Shown piece by piece: positions 57,902 to 64,000 of a stretch of DNA of 64,000 nt. Positions within the stretch are counted from its first letter, which is position 1, and each line of letters begins with the position of its first letter. This DNA is from Sphagnum compactum. Lineage: Eukaryota > Bryophyta > Sphagnopsida > Sphagnales. The DNA lies in NCBI GenBank assembly GCA_965153455.1, contig OZ234502.1:971267-1035266 (forward strand). Direction: 5' to 3'. The notes under the pieces are model-generated. The model was not told the origin of the DNA. It worked only from the letters and a program-made list of their open reading frames with translations, and did no database searches. The position numbers and the translations under genes are program-made.

Positions 57902-58562
57902 CAGTGTTGGGCGGTTATTAACTTTTTTTTTTTCATAACCACGCATTTCAGTTCTCAATTTTGTTTAAAATTTAAGAACCGAGACAGATGTGACTTTTTT
58001 CAATAAAAAATTCATACGTAATCCAGTTTTTTTTTTTTTTTTTTTTTTCCCCCCCCAACTAATTCTTTCTGGCACACACCTGGTTCTTAACTCATTTAGA
58101 TTAGTTGGTTATATTAAGCTGGTTCTTTAACTTCACTTTTTAAAAAATTAGGATTGAAATCTTCAAATATTTTTTCAAAATTTTCACAAGGCAAAAAACA
58201 ATTAGCAAAGTTGATTACAAAACCCTAATATCCAAACAAAAAAATGTGATCTCATTAACTTTGAATCTAAACCTTGCTCCATCCTAAGACCCTAAACCCT
58301 AAATAATCCTAAACTCCCGACTCTTAGACCCTCAGAATCAGACTCAAGAGTTATGCATATAACTTACCTGAGTATCAAAATTCTAAAATTTTAGAAAAAG
58401 ATCCAGTTCTCAATAAACCGAATATCTCAAATTTGATATCTGAAAATTCGGGTATCTAACTCAGGTAACACCCTAAGTGATACTCGGTCACTTCCTTGGT
58501 TGATAACCAGTTGATAACCCGGTCAATTCAGAACTAGGTTGTTTGGTACCCACCCAACACTG
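57902..58562. mobile_element. Non-autonomous hAT-type element B with 8-bp target duplication
   Basis: Left end CAGTGTTGGGCGGTTATT; right end GGTACCCACCCAACACTG. Exact flanking GTTTTTAC at 57894-57901 and 58563-58570. 661 bp, no transposase. It contains a T24-plus-C8 tract (58025-58057), telomere-like CCCTAAACCCTAAAT (58291), and subterminal GGTTCTT/AAGAACC words. It belongs to the same family as elements A and C. Confidence 0.9.
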
Positions 58563-58570
58563 GTTTTTAC

Positions 58571-59134
58571 CTTCTTATTAAAGGCCTAATGAGGCTAGCC
58601 TAGGTTCATGACTTATCATGGATCGGGTCAATTATCTTTTGCAACTAGTCTGCTGTATTGTGGGTCTTTGCTTCTCCGGGTGACTCAACTAGACAATTTG
58701 CAAAGGATTTCTCTTTGGATATGGTGTATTATATCAGTCCACAAACCTGCCTTCAACCTTGTTCGGCTAAAAAGCCATAAGAGACTCATGTCTACAACCC
58801 ACTGACCCAGTGCAAAAATCACATAATTTGGCACGTGATCCAACCAACTAAACACGGATGTTTATCTTTCCTGGATTCCTTCAATCCTTCATAAGTGCCC
58901 TAGTACTTTGGCAACTTGGACACATCTCTTGAATAATTAACATTTTTCACAAATTGAATATATTTTTGAGGATTTCATGTTTTCCTTGACAAAATAATTT
59001 TCCTTCTTGTAGAGAAAGTTTCAACATTTCTGAAAATAATATAATTAGTGTCTTCGAAGCTGACAAGGTAGTATGGTATGGTATAGACAAAAGCAGCCGA
59101 GCATCACTGTTGTCTTAGGAAATTTTTGGATGCA
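58571..59134. other. Intergenic sequence
   Basis: No gene recognised; the 65-codon frame at 58608-58805 has no domain. Confidence 0.4.
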
Positions 59135-59430
59135 GATGTAGAAATCTGGTGATGTTTACAATTTTCCTTGACATCTGGCCTGCAGGGGGCTTTTTCCTTT
59201 TTTCTTTTGTGGCAAACCTTTTGCAACCTGGTGAATTTTTGTTTTTTCAAACTGGCCACAAATCAGTGGTTTTCTGGGATTTTTTGGGGCCTCAATCATC
59301 CATATTCTATATCAGGTTTCACTAGGTAGCCAGAAAAAAGAAGAGTCCATAAATGTTTCTGCAGTCATACTTTGTTTGTAGCCAAATTTGGTTAAACCAT
59401 CTTATGGATGATCTTAACATTTGCTACAGA
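59135..59430. repeat. Truncated relative of the GTAGCCAAA TIR family
   Basis: Shares GATGTAGAAATCTGGTGAT at its left and TTTGTAGCCAAATTTGGTTA ... CTTATGGATGATCTTAACA at its right with the elements at 51.1-51.6 and 55.3-55.9 kb. The terminal CAATTTTGTGATG ends are absent. Confidence 0.55.
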
Positions 59431-59795
59431 AAAAAAATAATAATTAATTAAATAGAGTATATTTATATATTCTTGAAATTGTAATCCTCAAAAATCACTT
59501 CATTTTTCATTTTCATTTTTTTTAATTTCACTTTTTAACCTAATTTCGCCAGTACAGAAAAAAAGGCTTCATGATGGAGCCAAATAACTAACTGGTTGGA
59601 GTTGGGACCTAGCTATTGTGTCCAGGCGATTCAGTTTTTATTGTCACCCCAAAAATAAATAAAAACTATGCGCTAGAATTATAACCAGAACTAGATGTTT
59701 TATGAATCATTTTGGTTTGGATTCTCAAACCACTTGGGAATTGAACCTTGATCTGGTTCCACTTAAATTGAATGTTGGAATTGTGGGGTTGGTTC

Positions 59796-61290
59796 CAGTG
59801 TTGGGTGGGTATCAGTTTTTAATATCCGCCGGGTCCGGATATTGAACAAAATTTACCCTATTTGCCAGTTCTCTTAATATAATTTTTAAATTAATTTTTA
59901 GAGGCTGGACCTGGGTCTCCAATTTCACTCCTTTTTTTTTCTCAAGGCCAATTCTTAAGTTTCTGGTTCTTGCCTATGTGAGAACAGTTGGTTATCTACA
60001 CTGGTTCTCATGAACTGGTTATCATTTACAATTTCCATTTAAAATTTTTATTTTTTTTAGAATTATATATATATATATAATTGAGAATTTAGATTTGCAG
60101 CACAAGTAATATTTCAACTCTTTTCTCAACCAAAATTTTTTTTTGAGTTATTTTTTAATGAACAAACAATGTTTTCCAACCTTTTTGCAACCAACAACAT
60201 TTTTTTTTTCTAACTTCACAAATCCACAACTTAATCCTTCTCAAAAGAACCTTCAAATTCTTCAAGCTCTTCTTTTAAATCTCCATCTATGTCAATGAAC
60301 TCTACTAAACTTGAAGTTGATTTACAACCAATTCTAGGATCATTAGGCCAATTTTTTCTAATAAATATCAATTTTATAAATTTTCTGATTATAACCTACA
60401 TCTTCTTAAATTTGTAAGAATTCCAACTAAAGAGAAAATTCTTTCAATTTCAATCTTGGAACCAACAATTCCCAAGATTGACGGAAAAAAAATCTCAGTG
60501 TTGGAAACATGGACTCACATTTCTGCCACCATTGCAAAGGACACTTTATTTCCTTCACGTCCACTTGGTATTGTCTAAAAATGAAGAAGCTCCATGTTCA
60601 CAAGTTCTTTCGCTAGTTCACTTGTGTTGATAGTCTACTCAAATATATTCAAACTGCAATCAACATCAATGTTAGCAAAAACACTTTCAAATTATGCTAA
60701 AGGATGCAAATGGTGATGGTACTTCAACAACATGGGATATAAGGATTTGCTATCACATTCCTCAACAATAGAAACACCTTGTTCCCTTCCAATAAATGAA
60801 GACACAAGACAAAAGCTTTTAAATCTAGGATCTAACATTAAAGAAAGCATAGTATGAGCTTTCTCTTTTTCAAATTTTCTCAACAAAGAAAGGAAAGAAT
60901 GAAAAGGAAAAAAAAAAGAGGTTGATTTTTTTATATTGAGAACAAAATTGGGTGTTGTTTAGGGTTTAAGATCTTTCTTCTATAAGTTTCTACTTCCTAC
61001 CTAACCCCTACACCCAACGACCACTTAGAATTCCTTCTTCCAAAAGTTGCTACCTAACCCTTACACATACCACTTAAACCTTCTAGCTGAGAACCTGATC
61101 CAGCGAAGGAAAACAACTTTCTCCCAGTTCTCAGTTTATAATTCAAAAAAGAAGAAGAGTAAGGGTCTCACCCTGGTCAAGATATCAATCCAAATATCAC
61201 TTCAACTAATATCCCGAGATTTTCAGTGAGTGATGCCCAAGTGATACCCGGTTGATACCCGGTTCTCCTTGGGATACTCACCTAACACTG
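59796..61290. mobile_element. hAT-type element C carrying transposase remains, 8-bp target duplication
   Basis: Left end CAGTGTTGGGTGGGTATC, right end GATACTCACCTAACACTG: inverted with 16 of 18 matches. GTTGGTTC flanks both sides exactly (59788-59795 and 61291-61298). At 1495 bp it is larger than elements A and B and contains a minus-strand hAT transposase fragment. It is thus a deletion derivative of an autonomous element, and links the small elements to that transposase. Subterminal GGTTCTC/GAGAACC words recur near both ends. Confidence 0.92.
60230..60890 (-). pseudogene. hAT transposase C-terminal fragment
   Basis: On the minus strand, LRKFEKEKAHTMLSLMLDPR then FKSFCLVSSFIGREQGVSIV, YPMLLKYHHHLHPLA (60886-60692). 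After stops, ILGIVGSKIEIERIFSLVGI then LTNLRRCRL at about 60480-60400. The second block corresponds to the C-terminal hAT dimerisation domain (S.x.ERxFS.xGxI.t..R..L). Stops and frame changes interrupt it, and the N-terminal BED finger and catalytic part are missing. Confidence 0.85.
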
Positions 61291-61299
61291 GTTGGTTCC

Positions 61300-62410
61300 C
61301 ACCCAATTCCGATATTGACCCCCTTCAACCGGGGTCCAATTCCACCTTGTTCTAAAGCTCAAACCTACATGGATTTACTAACCTGGTAATTGAACCTATT
61401 GACAACTAATATTTCAAAATCTTGTTATATTTTTTATATACATATTTTTTAATAAGGAAGATTAGCACCCACCCTATGTTGATTATATCGTGATTTTTAA
61501 AATAATCATAATTTTATTATGAAATGAATTAAATTATAATTTTTTACCCAACAACCAATATATATGAACATTTATATTTTTGACTGACATATTTTGTAAA
61601 TTCAAAAGAGTGTTCTCAAGTAGCCTAGTCATTACGTAATGCAAGGGTGAATAATTTGTCATTTACTTTACATTTTCCAGTGCATAAGATTATTTGAATG
61701 AAAGATATATAGAGTAGAGTAAACTAGAATAGGTAAGATACATTGTGTTCAAATATGGCACATTGGCAAGTGAGGATAGAAAATTAGTTAAGTGACTAGA
61801 ATTGCAAATATTAACACATTATGAGTCGAAAGCTATTTTTTTCGTGACAAATTCTTTTTGGAAGATTTTGTTTTCTAGTGTAAATGCAACTAATTTTGCT
61901 AGTTTTTGGGATAGTTCATCAAAATTGTGACATCACAAAATTGACAAAAGAAAGCCCTTGATTATGAGATTGAAAACATCCTACAGGAAAGTTTAGCAAA
62001 AAAATAGAAAGAAACCATTCAACAACACCTTTGGTAATATGTGAAAACCATTTTGATGATGCAAAATGGTACTAGAATATAAAGAGGCTTTAAAGAGTAT
62101 AAGTGTCTTGATCAAGCTAATTAGTGCAATTCTTGACAAATAAAATGCAAATGTTTTAAGAAAGATGTGAATTAGCCAATATAATTCAAACAAACCCACT
62201 GTATCCAAGTTCACTACAAAAATGTGCCAATACATATAATCTACAAAATGCATTTTTTTCAACATGAATGAAGACAATTCCATACTTTTGTAAAGAGATG
62301 AACTTCGATTATATAGCCTACAGCCTAAGGTAAAAGTAGGGTAAGGTTGAAACATTTACAAGCCACCCTAAACCCAAGGACAAGTAACTAAAAGAACAAG
62401 GGATGTGTCA
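61300..62410. other. AT-rich intergenic sequence
   Basis: No gene recognised; the 120-codon minus-strand frame at 61993-62355 has no known motif. Confidence 0.4.
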
Positions 62411-62414
62411 CACT

Positions 62415-62721
62415 GTGGACTTGCCATTTATATCAAAAAGTATCTTAAGGCAAAAGAAGAATTACGGAAACCCATATGGTTCAACATGCAAAAATATAAT
62501 CTTCAAAAAATCCTCTAAAAGAAACCAAATTCCTTCAAGATATTATAACTCTATAATAACTAATCTCAAGTTTCAACACAAGCCAAAATATCATCTTTCA
62601 AAAATCCTCATATAAAAATAGACCTATTATTACCTAGGGGCCAAAATCCCTTACGCTACAATACTCTCAGATAATGAGTCTAAACACAATATCCTTGCCT
62701 TGGTAGGCAAGGCCAACAAAC
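62415..62721. repeat. Dispersed repeat of about 300 bp, full copy
   Basis: Homologous to 56638-56940 throughout and to 39905-40050 in its right half; shares GTGGACTTGCCATTTA at the left and GGCAAGGCCAACAAACTA at the right. Confidence 0.75.
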
Positions 62722-64000
62722 TAAACAACTAAATAGGGTGGATATTACTCATGAAAGTATTTCATCCATCTAGTTAGTGCTCCGAAACCAGGCCCGGCAA
62801 AGTGTTCATTCAATTGTGCCCTTTGTCCTCCCTTGGGCAAATTTCTGGAGAAATTGGGGGTTGCACAAATGCTTCCCTTGTTTTTAAAAATCAGATGTCT
62901 CCGAAGAGAGACACACAAATACTTCTTTGATGTACTTACTTGGGATGTATGAGTTCAGCAAATGACAAGAAATTATTAATGGTTTAAGAATGGATATCAT
63001 GGTTTGCTTTGGCAAGAAGAAGACGCAAGCAAGTGAAGTCGACCTTGCATGGGCGGCAAGCAGCCTTCATCTGACATTTGTGTGTTGTATAAATGCTTCT
63101 TCCATCATCTTCTTCCATGTGCCTAAAATTTCTTAATAATTTGTAGCACAATTTGTTGCGGATGCGGGACCCCACCCAAATGTACTTTTATGGTTGATTG
63201 TGCATCAGAAAGCAAGAAGACAAACCAAGATATGGGAGACTCCAAATTGACTCCCAATTGACACTTGTTTTTGCAGAGCTGATGGTGCAAGGATAAGCAA
63301 GTTTTTGGTTTATCTGGGTCTTTCCATACATGTGCTGGGGCCAAAGTGAACCCACAGCCAAAAGAGCAACACTAGGGATGAATGTTGAGTGGACAGGAAA
63401 ACACTTTTCCATTGGGTTCCAGTTCCCTAGTAGCTAACCATGGTGGTTAGCCCAGCTCCTGGTTTTCCCATCTACCTAATGACAACCCACTAACCCTTAC
63501 CTTGGTGTTAACCATCTACATGCATCTAGTTACCATCATGCATAAGAAAAAAAAGAGTAGATTATGAGCTACATCTCAGACAATTGAAGTCTATGACCTA
63601 AATCTCAGACTAAACCCTAATCACTTGGCACCTTTTTCCAGCTGCATTCATACCTAGGGATAATAGGGATATTTTTTTATTTCATTTAACCTTACTCAGA
63701 GTGGTTTCAGAGTGGTTCATTGAATTTGAAAGGAACCTTTGGTTTTCAGTTTTGGTTTTCTTTGATAAAGTCTTTGGTGTAGTTTTGAGAACAGTTTTTT
63801 AAATTTATAAAACCTCTGAAATATTTTAGAGACTTCTTAACATATTTGGAGCTTGGTTTTATTCAAGATCAAGTTTAGTTTCATTTTCATTGCAACCAAC
63901 TAAAACTTCTAACTTGTTTACATAGCTACAATGCTCATGGAATTGGGGTGTTAGTTTAGAATAAACAAAGGTACCATGCCCATGGAATTGGGGTATTAGT
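62722..64000. other. Intergenic sequence to window end
   Basis: Short overlapping minus-strand frames at 62984-63412 have no recognised domain. The last 80 bp contain a near-duplicate phrase CATGGAATTGGGGTGTTAGT / CATGGAATTGGGGTATTAGT (63937 and 63981), so the window ends inside a short repeat. Confidence 0.4.

Noticed and set aside
58025-58057. Long T run as a retrotransposon poly-A tail
   Set aside because: It lies inside hAT element B, bounded by exact target duplications, and is followed by a C run; a simple-sequence expansion is more likely.

Overview
The window looks like nuclear DNA of a land plant with a large, repeat-rich genome. The evidence is the plant form of L-asparaginase, a VQ-motif co-regulator, a Costars protein and a protein with a plastid-type leader. 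Introns have GT..AG ends, and Ty1/Copia, hAT, MULE-like and SINE-like remnants surround the genes. Gene density is very low: four convincing genes in 64 kb, all on the plus strand. The species cannot be fixed from sequence alone. A fern, lycophyte or gymnosperm would fit the density and AT-rich decay, but that is inference.

Layout. 1-13.6 kb is a nest of dead transposons: a minus-strand Copia element from 3' LTR (about 1.7 kb) to 5' LTR (about 13.5 kb), interrupted by a non-LTR retrotransposon remnant (4.0-4.6 kb), a MULE-like transposase pseudogene (7.2-8.1 kb) and small MITEs. 14.0-16.2 kb is a five-exon isoaspartyl peptidase/L-asparaginase gene. 16.2-20 kb is AT-rich with one probable SINE. 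19.9-20.5 kb is an unusual block of G-rich and hairpin-forming tandem repeats. 23.0-24.9 kb is a decayed non-LTR retrotransposon whose C-terminal domain looks like a restriction-like endonuclease. 27.8-28.7 kb holds two tandem arrays. 30.7-31.9 kb is an intronless VQ-motif gene. 36.5-37.0 kb is a clean 240-bp tandem duplication. 40.3-41.0 kb is a degenerate minisatellite immediately upstream of the two-exon Costars gene (41.2-42.8 kb). 45.5-47.0 kb is a three-exon gene for a predicted plastid coiled-coil membrane protein. 48.7-49.5 kb is a low-complexity array. 51-61.3 kb is rich in DNA transposons, including three hAT-type elements with exact 8-bp target duplications and a second family with the terminal inverted repeat ATTTTGTGATGTAGCCAA.

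The four genes have no evident joint pathway: nitrogen remobilisation (asparaginase), WRKY-linked transcription control (VQ), actin-related cytoplasmic function (Costars) and a plastid membrane protein. The most informative material is the transposon biology, plus two odd substitutions in the asparaginase at otherwise conserved active-site positions. All gene calls rest on reading the translated sequence; no database search was possible.
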